From positions 1-32,701 of the forward strand of contig CAZMNF010000020.1 of the NCBI GenBank assembly GCA_964567595.1: a stretch of DNA of 32,701 bases. Direction: 5' to 3'. Source of the stretch: CAZMNF01 sp964567595. GTDB taxonomy: Bacteria > Bipolaricaulota > Bipolaricaulia > RBG-16-55-9. Numbering within the stretch: position 1 is the first letter of the stretch; the number at the start of each line of letters is the position of its first letter. Of the stretch, positions 7,554 through 14,611 are shown piece after piece. The position numbers were made by a program, and so were the translations under genes. The notes beneath the pieces are model-generated. The model ran no database searches. It saw nothing but the letters and a program-made list of their open reading frames with translations, and had not been told where the DNA came from.

Positions 7554-8333
7554 TCAGTGGTCGCTTGAGGGATCGTCCGCCGCGTCGTCATCGGGCGACG
7601 AGACGGGCTCGTAAGTGAAGCCGTTGATGATCGAGGAGATCGTGACCTTGCGGCGGATGAGCTCGTACCAGACGACGAGGTAGATGTGCACGGCGGCAAA
7701 GAGCAGGATCAGCCAGGTGAGCACGCGGTGGATCCAGCGGGCCTGCTCGATGACGTTGGAGCCGAAGAGGTCGCCCAGCCAACCGAAGCCGAGGTCCCAG
7801 AAGCCGACGTACTGGCCCGAGCTGACCAGGAACAACCCCGTGACGGCGATGGCGACGGCCATGGCATAGAATCCGGCGTAGGCGATGCCCTGCAGCGCGT
7901 TGTAGCCGTCCCCGTGCGGGTGTTCGCGGCGAATGAAGGTGTAGAAGAGCAGGCTTTCCCAAAAGTTTCGCCAGCGGTCGCGGCTGAGCGGGATCAGGTA
8001 GCGCCAGCTCGCCACCCGCGGGCCCACGAACGCGAGCGCGATCCGCGCCAGCACACAGAGGATGATGACCAACGACGCGAGGATGTGGATCTTGCGGTTG
8101 ATGTCAAGAAACGTTTCCGCTTGGGGGTCGACCGCGCCCAAGGGAAAGGTGCGGCTGAGCAGGAAGCCGGTCCCCGCCAGCACGAAGACGCAGACGACGT
8201 TGATCCAGTGGATGGCCCGAATTGAGGCCGGCAGGAACGCCTTCGCGACGTAGCAGGTCTCGTCAGTCGATGTCGGCCCGTCCTCGGGCTGCTCGACCCG
8301 AATCGGAGTCGCTTTGCGCTGGAGGCCCCTCAT
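7554..8333 (-). CDS. HyaC-like (Ni/Fe-hydrogenase type) cytochrome b subunit
   Basis: A 259-residue membrane protein with about four hydrophobic helices and histidines in RAIHWINV, RKIHILAS, RWIHRVLTW and AVHIYLVVW, the pattern of the diheme cytochrome b subunit of membrane-bound [NiFe]-hydrogenases. No hydrogenase large or small subunit is present. Its ATG (8333) overlaps the stop of the upstream 11-heme cytochrome gene by 4 bases, so the partner is almost certainly that cytochrome, and the pair forms another quinone-linked b/c module. The C-terminus is acidic (DDDAADDPSSDH). The function is inferred from family and coupling. Confidence 0.85.
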   Translation of the reverse strand: MRGLQRKATPIRVEQPEDGPTSTDETCYVAKAFLPASIRAIHWINVVCVFVLAGTGFLLSRTFPLGAVDPQAETFLDINRKIHILASLVIILCVLARIALAFVGPRVASWRYLIPLSRDRWRNFWESLLFYTFIRREHPHGDGYNALQGIAYAGFYAMAVAIAVTGLFLVSSGQYVGFWDLGFGWLGDLFGSNVIEQARWIHRVLTWLILLFAAVHIYLVVWYELIRRKVTISSIINGFTYEPVSSPDDDAADDPSSDH

Positions 8334-9616
8334 GATCCGGCCTCCTCGTCGTCATCGTCGGTCGTCCCGTTGCCGTGAGGCGCGTGGTGGTCAGCCTCCG
8401 CGGGCGCTTGGTCCGGCTCGCCGTTCGTTTCCTTGGCCCGGCGCCGCGGGCGGCCCCAGATCGACGATGCGGCCAAGTGGACCACGAGGCCGAGCGCGAG
8501 GAGCCCGAAGGCCCAGCCGGCGTACCGATCGACCTCGCTGAAGAGCAACAACGGTTCCGGCTCGTCCACGGGGTGCGGCGTCAGGCTGACGATGTCTTCG
8601 GAAGCACGCGGGTGGCAGTCCCGGCACGTCTTCAAGATCTCGTCCTCGGGGTAGGCCGTGGCTGCGTCCGTGACCGCCGGCGTGGCGTGTTCGCCGTGGC
8701 AGTCGGCGCACGTGGCGACGTCGGGATAGCCCAGCTGGGCGATTTGACCGTGATACGTCGTGAGGTAGGCGTCGTACTCCTCTTGGTGACAGGACCCGCA
8801 GGCCTCCAGCGCGGCCAGGTCGAACGACGACGTCCGCGCGTCCGGGACGCCGTGGGTGCGGTGGCAGTCCGTGCACAGCGGCGCGTTCTCGTTCCCTTGC
8901 TCATGACGGTCGGCGTGGACGCTCTTCTTGTAGTCCTCGATGATGCCCTGGTGACAGTCGCCGCACGTCCCCATGACGTTGCGGCGATGGATTTTCGAGT
9001 CCGGGTTAGCGGCTTTGAAGATGAGATGACTGCCGTGGCAGTCGGTGCAGTCGGCAGCAAACAGCAGCCCGCTCTTCAGAAGCCCCTGGCCGTGGACGCT
9101 GCTCATGTAGCTCTGATACGCGTCCGGCACGGGGATGTTGTGCTCGGCGGCCAACTGGGCGTCCGCATGGCATTGGCCACACGTCTCGGGCAGGTTGAAC
9201 GGAAAGACGCGCGACTGGGGATTGTCGGCGCTCTTGACGTCGTGGGTGCCGTGGCAGTCGGAGCAGACGGCCATGCCGTGCTCGTCGTGGCGCAGCGCCT
9301 GGCCGTGGACGCTCTTCTGGTACTGTTGATTGGCCTCGGCGTGGCACCGGTCGCAGCTCTGCGGATCAACCCGCTGCAGGTCGTTCGCATGGGGCAGCGG
9401 CGTCGCGTCGGTGTGGCAGAACGCGCAGGTCAGGCGGCTGTGAACGGAGTTCTCTAGCGTCGATCGATCCACCGCGGGCGCGTCGGTCGATTCCGCGTTA
9501 TTCGGGCTGTGGCAGGACATGCAGTCCTCGTTCGATCGGGCCCATCCGAGCACGGACCCGCTGAGGGCCAGGACCACGATCGCAACCCCGAGGCCGACCC
9601 AGCGTTGGCGTCGCAT
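8330..9616 (-). CDS. 11-heme c-type cytochrome with C-terminal membrane anchor
   Basis: A 428-residue exported protein with a signal sequence (WVGLGVAIVVLALSGSVLG), eleven CxxCH sites (CMSCH, CAFCH, CDRCH, CSDCH, CGQCH, CTDCH, CGDCH, CTDCH, CGSCH, CADCH, CRDCH) and a C-terminal helix (AGWAFGLLALGLVVHLAASS) with a long acidic, His-containing cytoplasmic tail. Repeated SVHG/TYHG and CHGTH/CHGSH/CHGEH motifs match the 6- and 9-heme proteins on the other strand, so these are paralogues. I chose ATG 9616, preceded by AGGTGA. GTG 9625 lies eight bases after a GGAGGTG motif and is a real alternative. The gene is first in a two-gene operon with the HyaC-like cytochrome b. Confidence 0.88.
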   Translation of the reverse strand: MRRQRWVGLGVAIVVLALSGSVLGWARSNEDCMSCHSPNNAESTDAPAVDRSTLENSVHSRLTCAFCHTDATPLPHANDLQRVDPQSCDRCHAEANQQYQKSVHGQALRHDEHGMAVCSDCHGTHDVKSADNPQSRVFPFNLPETCGQCHADAQLAAEHNIPVPDAYQSYMSSVHGQGLLKSGLLFAADCTDCHGSHLIFKAANPDSKIHRRNVMGTCGDCHQGIIEDYKKSVHADRHEQGNENAPLCTDCHRTHGVPDARTSSFDLAALEACGSCHQEEYDAYLTTYHGQIAQLGYPDVATCADCHGEHATPAVTDAATAYPEDEILKTCRDCHPRASEDIVSLTPHPVDEPEPLLLFSEVDRYAGWAFGLLALGLVVHLAASSIWGRPRRRAKETNGEPDQAPAEADHHAPHGNGTTDDDDEEAGS

Positions 9617-9640
9617 GGGCGTCACCTGCCTTCCACCTCC

Positions 9641-9704
9641 AGCTTATTCCCCTCCGACGAGGGCGCCCATGATCGGCATCGGTTCCATACCTGATCCGTA
9701 TCAA
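9641..9704 (-). promoter_or_regulatory. Promoter of the 11-heme/HyaC-like operon, tandem FNR-type boxes
   Basis: Reverse-strand boxes TTGAT-N4-ATCAG (9704-9691) and CCGAT-N4-ATCAT (9682-9669) are 22 bp apart. TAAGCT (9646-9641) is centred 32 bp after the proximal box and keeps the T, A and final T of a -10. The predicted start near 9634 leaves 18 bases before ATG 9616. If so, the GGAGGTG before GTG 9625 would be only partly transcribed, which favours the ATG. Confidence 0.5.
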
Positions 9705-9803
9705 GCCCAGCCAGGGACCCATCGTCCCCGGCTGAGCTCTCCATGACATTCCCTGCGGCAGCTGATTCCCGTCGCGACGGATGATGATGGCGCACGGCTC
9801 CGC

Positions 9804-9868
9804 ATGATCTGGCGCAGCTTGCCGTATGAGCCCGATCATCGCGACCACCAGAAACGAACGGCCACAAT
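9804..9868 (+). promoter_or_regulatory. Promoter of the first tri-heme cytochrome, FNR-type box plus half site
   Basis: ATGAG-N4-ATCAT (9826-9839) is the main box. An ATGAT half site (9804-9808) begins the expected second box 22 bp upstream, but its right half is degenerate (CGCAG, 9813-9817). CACAAT (9863-9868) is centred 33 bp beyond the main box. The predicted leader is about 28 bases before ATG 9903. Confidence 0.45.
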
Positions 9869-9902
9869 ATCGGCGCAGAGCCGAACGTGAGGAGGCAAAG
9901 GG

Positions 9903-10460
9903 ATGTTGCGAAAGAGCCTTACCTGGAGCGCCGTGCTTGGGTTGATCCTGGCCATCGGCACGAGCCTCGCCGTCCACACCCAGAACACGGAGATCCCGGC
10001 GATTCCCGGCATCACCGCCGAGGATGCCCATCCGAACGGCTGCGTGGATTGTCACCGCATGACCGCGGACGGCCAAGATGACCGCCTCTCCACCGCCATT
10101 GCCGAGTGGGCGAGCGCGGGCGTGCCGGAGACGCTGCTGGCGCGATCCCAGGCCGCCTGGCCGGAGGCCTTTCTGGAGGGCGAGCATCCGGCGGTCTCGA
10201 CGTTCGTTGCCAATCGCCCCCTCCCGCGGGCCTGTGTCAACTGTCATAAGGTCGACAGCGGCCTCCCGCTCGAGCCGCTGATGCACACGCTCCACTACGC
10301 CGGCGGCCGCGAGACCCCCTTCGTGGGGAATCACAACGGCCGCTGTCTCCAATGCCACACCATGAACGCCGACATCAGCTTCCCCTATCCGGCCACGGGC
10401 GAGGTCGGGATCAAGTCCGGGACGGAACAACCGAGCCATGGAAGCGATGCGAACGACTGA
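9903..10460 (+). CDS. Tri-heme periplasmic c-type cytochrome (paralogue 1)
   Basis: A 185-residue exported protein: signal segment (WSAVLGLILAIGTSLAV), then CVDCH, CVNCH and CLQCH. It has no C-terminal helix, so it is probably soluble or held only by an uncleaved N-terminus. GGAGG precedes ATG 9903. The next gene is a clear paralogue with the same order of motifs (PAIPGIT, DAHPNGCVDCHR, GRCLQCHTMNAD, GLKSGTE or GIKSGTE), showing a tandem duplication. I do not recognise a named family. A small electron shuttle between the anchored multiheme complexes and an acceptor is a reasonable inference. Confidence 0.85.
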   Translation: MLRKSLTWSAVLGLILAIGTSLAVHTQNTEIPAIPGITAEDAHPNGCVDCHRMTADGQDDRLSTAIAEWASAGVPETLLARSQAAWPEAFLEGEHPAVSTFVANRPLPRACVNCHKVDSGLPLEPLMHTLHYAGGRETPFVGNHNGRCLQCHTMNADISFPYPATGEVGIKSGTEQPSHGSDAND

Positions 10461-10569
10461 CCCCCACGGTCGGCCGAGGCCACGGCGATACCCGGCGTCG
10501 AGCGCTGGCGACGCCCGGCCCTTCAGCGTGCGGCCTTCTGGCGCCGTTGACGGGCTGCCGGATGGCCGG

Positions 10570-10633
10570 ATGACCATCATCAATCGCCGACATGAGCGGC
10601 ATCATGGTGACGGTATGCCGAGTAGTCGATAAT
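10570..10633 (+). promoter_or_regulatory. Promoter of the second tri-heme cytochrome, tandem FNR-type boxes
   Basis: ATGAC-N4-ATCAA (10570-10583) and ATGAG-N4-ATCAT (10592-10605) are 22 bp apart, and GATAAT (10628-10633), a 5/6 match to the -10 consensus, is centred exactly 32 bp after the second. The main box is identical in both halves to that of the upstream paralogue, so promoter and gene were probably duplicated together. Confidence 0.62.
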
Positions 10634-10671
10634 CCGATCGTGAACTCATCTAAGAAAGGAGGTCCGCGACG

Positions 10672-11250
10672 ATGTTGAAACGAGGCCTGGCCCTCAGTCT
10701 AGTGCTGGCCCTGCTCCTGGCGATCGGGAGCGGCATTGCCGTCTACACGCAGGAAGAAGAGGTGCCCGCGATCCCCGGCATCACGTCGGATGACGCGCAC
10801 CCCAACGGCTGTGTGGACTGCCATCGCGTGGCGGGCGAGAACCGAGATTACCGGATGTCAACGGCCGTCGAAGAGTGGGCCACCGAAGGGGCCCCCGAAG
10901 AGGTCATGGAGGTCGCCGAAGCGTCCTGGCCGGGTGTGGAATTGACCGGCACACACCCCAACGTGGCGGAGTTCGTGCAGGACCAGTCCATGCCAGAGTC
11001 GTGTCTGACCTGCCACGGCGAGCAGGGCAGCATGCCGCTCGGTCAAGCCCTGCACAGTTATCACTTTGCCGGCGGCGGCGACAACCACTTCGTCAGCAGC
11101 TACGATGGCCGCTGCCTGCAGTGCCACACCATGAACGCCGACACGGCCAATCCGCCGACCGGCGGCATCGGGCTCAAGTCCGGTACTGAGGAAGTGCCCG
11201 AAGAGGGCGGCGACAACGGCGAAGACAACGGCGAAGGCGAGGGCGAGTAA
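10672..11250 (+). CDS. Tri-heme periplasmic c-type cytochrome (paralogue 2) with acidic repeat tail
   Basis: A 192-residue exported protein with signal segment (LALSLVLALLLAIGSGIAV) and heme sites CVDCH, CLTCH and CLQCH. It is collinear with the preceding gene, the strongest identity being around the first and third hemes. It differs at the C-terminus, which is a low-complexity acidic tail of short GED/DNGE repeats. AAAGGAGG precedes ATG 10672. It has its own promoter with FNR-type boxes and a strong terminator, so it is a separate transcription unit. The role is unknown beyond electron transfer. The acidic tail might govern docking or metal or mineral contact, which is speculation. Confidence 0.85.
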   Translation: MLKRGLALSLVLALLLAIGSGIAVYTQEEEVPAIPGITSDDAHPNGCVDCHRVAGENRDYRMSTAVEEWATEGAPEEVMEVAEASWPGVELTGTHPNVAEFVQDQSMPESCLTCHGEQGSMPLGQALHSYHFAGGGDNHFVSSYDGRCLQCHTMNADTANPPTGGIGLKSGTEEVPEEGGDNGEDNGEGEGE

Positions 11251-11284
11251 CGCGCTTCACCAACCTCGACCCATCGTTGTGCGT

Positions 11285-11322
11285 GCGAGCCGGGCGGTTG
11301 TTGGGATAACCGCCCGGCTCGC
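11285..11322 (+). terminator. Strong stem-loop terminator after the second tri-heme cytochrome
   Basis: A perfect 15-bp stem (11285-11299 pairing with 11308-11322; arms begin GCGAGCCGGG) with an 8-base loop, followed by GCTTTGCT. It lies 35 bases after the stop at 11250. The T-run is poor, as is common in high-GC genomes. Confidence 0.75.
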
Positions 11323-11477
11323 GCTTTGCTAACCCCCCTCCGACGCCACGACACTCAGCGACGGTCTCGATCTGACCGTCCATTTTGCCTCTCCAGCCTC
11401 GATCGACTCCTCAGGGCCAACGATGGCACTGGAGCCGCCGAACGGCCTACCATCGGGCTTCGGGGATGCTGGCTTGG

Positions 11478-11494
11478 CATGAACGACGTTCATG
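11478..11494. promoter_or_regulatory. 17-bp perfect palindrome upstream of mobA
   Basis: CATGAACG-A-CGTTCATG is a perfect 8-bp inverted repeat around one central base, 39 bases before mobA. It is not an FNR-type box and does not resemble the ModE site I know. It may be an operator for a dimeric regulator. Apart from it and the terminator at 11285-11322, I see nothing in 11251-11533. Confidence 0.4.
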
Positions 11495-11533
11495 GCCTAA
11501 GGGTTTGTCCATGAGCTGCTTCGACTGACGATT

Positions 11534-12169
11534 ATGACCGGGGAACGGTTTGCCGTTGACGCGCTCGTGCTCGCCGGTGGCGCGTCGCGCCGCATGCACG
11601 CGGACAAGCGCACGCTCCGGCTTGAGGGCGAATCGTTCCTGAACCGAACCGTGGCCTCCGCCCGCTCCGTCGCCGACACCGCCTGGCTGCTGGTCAGCTC
11701 CTACGCGGAATACCGGCAGCTCGCGCAAGAGCTGCGCTACGACGTCAACGTCGCCGTCGACCGGGTTCCCGGCGCGGGCCCGATGAGCGCCTTGGCGGGC
11801 GTGCTTCCCCATCTCAACGCTGAGGCTGCGCTTCTGCTGGCCGTGGACTACCCCCTGCTCAGCCCGGCGTTCCTGCAGGCCATGATCGACCGGTTCCGCA
11901 CCCAACGCCCGGCCGCCCAGGTCCTCGTTCCCCAATCGGACGGCCGCTGGCACGTAACGTGCGCGCTTTACGCCTCGACCTTGCACCGTTCGCTCCTGCG
12001 GCGCGTCGACCGTGGCGACAAGTCGCTGTGGCGCTGGGTCGCCGCCATGCCCGACGGTGCCGTCGACGTCATGGACGTGGCCGACTGGCCCGAATGGGCA
12101 ACGAGGGACGAGCTCGCCAACGTCAACACGCCGGCCGACTACCGCCGCGTGCGTCGGCAGCGATCGTGA
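11534..12169 (+). CDS. mobA: Molybdenum cofactor guanylyltransferase-like protein (MobA family)
   Basis: A 211-residue nucleotidyltransferase. MobA joins GMP to molybdopterin to give the dinucleotide cofactor of DMSO-reductase-family enzymes. The N-terminal signature LVLAGGASRRMHADK (residues 11-25) matches the LAGG-x-S-x-R-M-G-x-D-K motif, except that the glycine after RM is histidine. AVDYPLLS is the metal-binding D-x-P region, and VNTPADYRR is the typical C-terminal end. The ATG has no obvious Shine-Dalgarno. The gene suits the molybdate transporter downstream, although no molybdoenzyme is in the window. A related NTP transferase specificity cannot be excluded. Confidence 0.8.
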   Translation: MTGERFAVDALVLAGGASRRMHADKRTLRLEGESFLNRTVASARSVADTAWLLVSSYAEYRQLAQELRYDVNVAVDRVPGAGPMSALAGVLPHLNAEAALLLAVDYPLLSPAFLQAMIDRFRTQRPAAQVLVPQSDGRWHVTCALYASTLHRSLLRRVDRGDKSLWRWVAAMPDGAVDVMDVADWPEWATRDELANVNTPADYRRVRRQRS

Positions 12170-12345
12170 CGACCGACGGCTTGCCGGCGTCGGAAAATAG
12201 GCGGCCCCGTTGGCGGAGGCTTCGGTGAGCTTGGGGCAGCTACGGATCACGGGAAAAGAAGCGTTCAACAACGATCACAACGTGGGCTCAGGTTGCGCGG
12301 TTTGAAGCCCCGAACTTGGTCAGCGGTCGGTCAGCCCAACGGGTC

Positions 12346-12390
12346 GCCCACGCGCCTCGCGATTCTCATCGCTCCTTGAGGCGCGTGGGC
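12346..12390. terminator. Bidirectional-type stem-loop between mobA and the tetraheme gene
   Basis: A perfect 13-bp stem (12346-12358 with 12378-12390; GCCCACGCGCCTC arm) with a 19-base loop, in the convergent region between the ends of mobA (12169) and the reverse-strand tetraheme cytochrome (12443). No clear T-run on either side. I see no gene in the rest of 12170-12442. Confidence 0.55.
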
Positions 12391-12442
12391 TATCTCGGAT
12401 GCGTCGCGCGTGTCTCCGGTCGAGGCCGGTGTTCGGCCGTTG

Positions 12443-12835
12443 TCATTGCTCGGTCGGGTGGCACGAGGCGCAGAAGCTGGCCGGCTCGTCGCCGCTGAAC
12501 GGGACATCACCCGTCACGTGGCACGTGGCGCAGTACTGGCCGCCCTCCCGATCGACGGAGATGCTGTGTGTGGCGTTCTTGCCGTTGTGTTGCATACGGT
12601 GGCACTCGGAGCAGTCGCTGGTTGTCCAGTCCGGATTGATCTGGTGCGGCGCCGACGGCGCTTCCGCGACCACCGGCTGATCTTCGTTGAAGGCGACGTG
12701 GAGGTTGGCATGGCAGGACAGGCAGAAGGAAGCCTGCTCTTGCGGCGGCTCGGCGCTTTGCGCAAGGGCCATCAGCGCCACGCTTCCGATCACGAAAAGC
12801 GCGATGGCAGTCGGGGCGAGGAGCTTCCGGGTCAT
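12443..12835 (-). CDS. Small tetraheme c-type cytochrome
   Basis: A 130-residue exported protein with a signal segment (LLAPTAIALFVIGSVALMALA) and four heme sites, CLSCH, CSECH, CATCH and CASCH, in about 95 mature residues. There are further histidines (NLHVAF, PHQINP, MQHNGK, THSISV), enough for bis-His ligation. Size and heme density resemble small periplasmic tetraheme shuttles, but I cannot assign a named family. AAGGAGGTG sits a few bases before ATG 12835. It is transcribed alone from a promoter with two FNR-type boxes and a perfect TATAAT. Confidence 0.85.
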   Translation of the reverse strand: MTRKLLAPTAIALFVIGSVALMALAQSAEPPQEQASFCLSCHANLHVAFNEDQPVVAEAPSAPHQINPDWTTSDCSECHRMQHNGKNATHSISVDREGGQYCATCHVTGDVPFSGDEPASFCASCHPTEQ

Positions 12836-12876
12836 CTATGTCACCTCCTTTTCTCCCGTAATGGCGATGCTGCTTG

Positions 12877-12940
12877 ATTATAGATTTCTGGATCATATCC
12901 TCGTATGATGTTGGTCAAATCGGGCGCTGATGTGCATCAT
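12877..12940 (-). promoter_or_regulatory. Promoter of the tetraheme cytochrome, tandem FNR-type boxes and perfect -10
   Basis: On the reverse strand ATGAT-N4-ATCAG (12940-12927) and TTGAC-N4-ATCAT (12918-12905) are 22 bp apart, and a consensus TATAAT (12882-12877) is centred 32 bp after the proximal box. No good -35 is present (TACGAG at the expected place), as expected of an activator-dependent promoter. The predicted leader is about 35 bases. This is the clearest example of the shared architecture. Confidence 0.68.
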
Positions 12941-13095
12941 GCGGCACTGCCTGACGCCCATGCGGGCCCATCGCATCGAGTGTGACAATGGCCCGCCCGA
13001 GACGAGGCCACAAGGCGCTGATGCTTGCGCTTGGCTTCGTCGCCGCGATCCGAGACAATGGCGGATGGGAAATTCCACGGATGGAGGCTGCGAGC

Positions 13096-13923
13096 ATGAC
13101 CGCGGAACCACGCCAGCTCGGCCGGTTGGGCCTGTCGTTGCTCGTCGGCGTCCTGCTCGTGATTGCGCCCCTGTCGTCGTCGACGGCCGCGCGGACCGAC
13201 GACGCGCTGACGGTTGCTGTTGCGGCCAACTTCACCCGGGCGATGGAGGCGATCGAGCGCCGCTTCGAAGCGGCCACGGGCGAAGCCGTGACGTTCCTGT
13301 TCGCCTCGACGGGGACGCTGTACGCGCAGATCACCAACGGCGCTCCCGTGGACGCGTTTTTTGCCGCCGACGTGGAGCGCCCACAGCAGTTGGCCGAGGA
13401 CGGCGCAATCGTCGAGGGGAGTCGATTCACCTACGCCATCGGCCGGCCCGTGCTCTGGAGCTCCGACGAGGCGATGATCGATTCGTCGGGCGAGGTCTTG
13501 GAGACGGGCGAGTTCCGGCGCCTCGCCATGGCCAAACCGTCTCTCGCCCCCTACGGCGAGGCCGCGCGCCAGATCATGATCGAGCGCGGCGTCTGGGACG
13601 AGCTCCGATCCCGGAACAAGATCGTCTTCGGCCAGAACGTCAATCAAGCCCACCAGTTCATCCGAAGCGGCAACGCGGAGCTCGGCTTCATCGCGCTCTC
13701 GCAGGTGATCGATCCCGAATCGGGCGAGGTTGAGGGCTCGCGCTGGCAGCCCCCAGCGACGCTGCACGATCCGGTCAAGCAGCAGGCCGTGATCCTAGAG
13801 CGGACGCACCGACCGGCGCTCGCGCGATCGTTCATGGACTTCGTGCGCAGCGAGGCCGGCACCGAGATTATGGAAACGTTCGGCTACGCCGTACCCGAGG
13901 CCCGCGACGCCTCGTCCGAGTGA
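13096..13923 (+). CDS. modA: Molybdate ABC transporter substrate-binding protein
   Basis: A 275-residue periplasmic binding protein of the ModA family, which captures molybdate (or tungstate) for the ModBC permease. After a signal segment (LGLSLLVGVLLVIAPLSSSTAA) come LTVAVAANFTRAMEAI, the FASTGTLYAQI loop and PVDAFFAADVERP, which are hallmark ModA segments, and a later FIALSQV motif. I chose ATG 13096 because GGAGG lies eight bases upstream and the protein then begins with a proper signal peptide. A longer open frame starts at 12982. First gene of a run reaching buk. No FNR-type box is placed suitably for it, so its promoter is not identified. Confidence 0.9.
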   Translation: MTAEPRQLGRLGLSLLVGVLLVIAPLSSSTAARTDDALTVAVAANFTRAMEAIERRFEAATGEAVTFLFASTGTLYAQITNGAPVDAFFAADVERPQQLAEDGAIVEGSRFTYAIGRPVLWSSDEAMIDSSGEVLETGEFRRLAMAKPSLAPYGEAARQIMIERGVWDELRSRNKIVFGQNVNQAHQFIRSGNAELGFIALSQVIDPESGEVEGSRWQPPATLHDPVKQQAVILERTHRPALARSFMDFVRSEAGTEIMETFGYAVPEARDASSE

Positions 13924-13930
13924 CCCGTCC

Positions 13931-14611
13931 ATGCTCGCTGAGGCCGACCTGCAAGCGGTCTGGACCACGCTCAAGCTGGCCCTCATCACCACGGGCGTCC
14001 TGGTTGTGGTCGGGACGCCGCTCGCTTGGTGGCTGGCGCGCACCCGCCGGGCCTACAAGACCGTCATCGAGGCCGTCGTCGCGCTACCGCTCGTGTTGCC
14101 GCCGACGGTCCTGGGATTCTATCTGTTGATCGCGCTCGGCCCCCGAGGTCCGATCGGCGGCGCGCTGGCAGCGCTCGGCGGCGAGCCGCTCGTGTTCTCC
14201 TTCCCCGGGCTTGTGGTCGGCTCAATCGTCTACTCCTTGCCGTTCATGGTCCAGCCGCTGCAGGTGGCCTTCAGCTCCATCGGGACCCTGCCCCTGGAAG
14301 CCGCGGCGACGCTGCGCGCCTCACCGCTGGATCGGTTCTTCACGGTGGCCGTGCCGCTGGCGCGACGGGGGTTCTTGATGGGGGCCACGCTCAGCTTTGC
14401 TCACACAATCGGCGAATTCGGCGTTGTCTTGATGATCGGCGGCAGCATTCCCGGTCGCACCCAAGTGCTGTCCGTGGCGATCTACAACCACGTCGAGGCA
14501 CTGGAGTACGCGCGGGCTCACGTGCTGGCGGGCGGACTGCTCATTTTTTCTCTTTTGCTGCTGGTGGCGATCTACTCGATTTCGCGCCGCTTCGGGCTCT
14601 GGAGCGTATGA
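13931..14611 (+). CDS. modB: Molybdate ABC transporter permease
   Basis: A 226-residue inner-membrane permease with about five hydrophobic helices. It carries the EAA loop that contacts the ATPase (LEAAATLRASPLDRFFTVAVPLA, about residues 122-145) and family segments such as VALPLVLPPTVLGFYLL and AHTIGEFGVVLMIGG. It starts seven bases after modA, and its stop overlaps the modC ATG by 4 bases, so the three genes are one transcription and translation unit. Confidence 0.92.
   Translation: MLAEADLQAVWTTLKLALITTGVLVVVGTPLAWWLARTRRAYKTVIEAVVALPLVLPPTVLGFYLLIALGPRGPIGGALAALGGEPLVFSFPGLVVGSIVYSLPFMVQPLQVAFSSIGTLPLEAAATLRASPLDRFFTVAVPLARRGFLMGATLSFAHTIGEFGVVLMIGGSIPGRTQVLSVAIYNHVEALEYARAHVLAGGLLIFSLLLLVAIYSISRRFGLWSV

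Noticed and set aside
7370..7612. Open frame continuing in phase after the TAG stop of the 19-heme gene
   Set aside because: It could suggest stop read-through, but open frames of 80 codons are common at this GC content, the sequence has no heme motif or domain, and the protein ends sensibly at a final CSTCH.
12927..12940. The distal box of the tetraheme promoter as an FNR site for modABC
   Set aside because: No -10-like hexamer lies at the matching distance on the forward strand (12963-12968 is CGGGCC), and modA starts 155 bases away.
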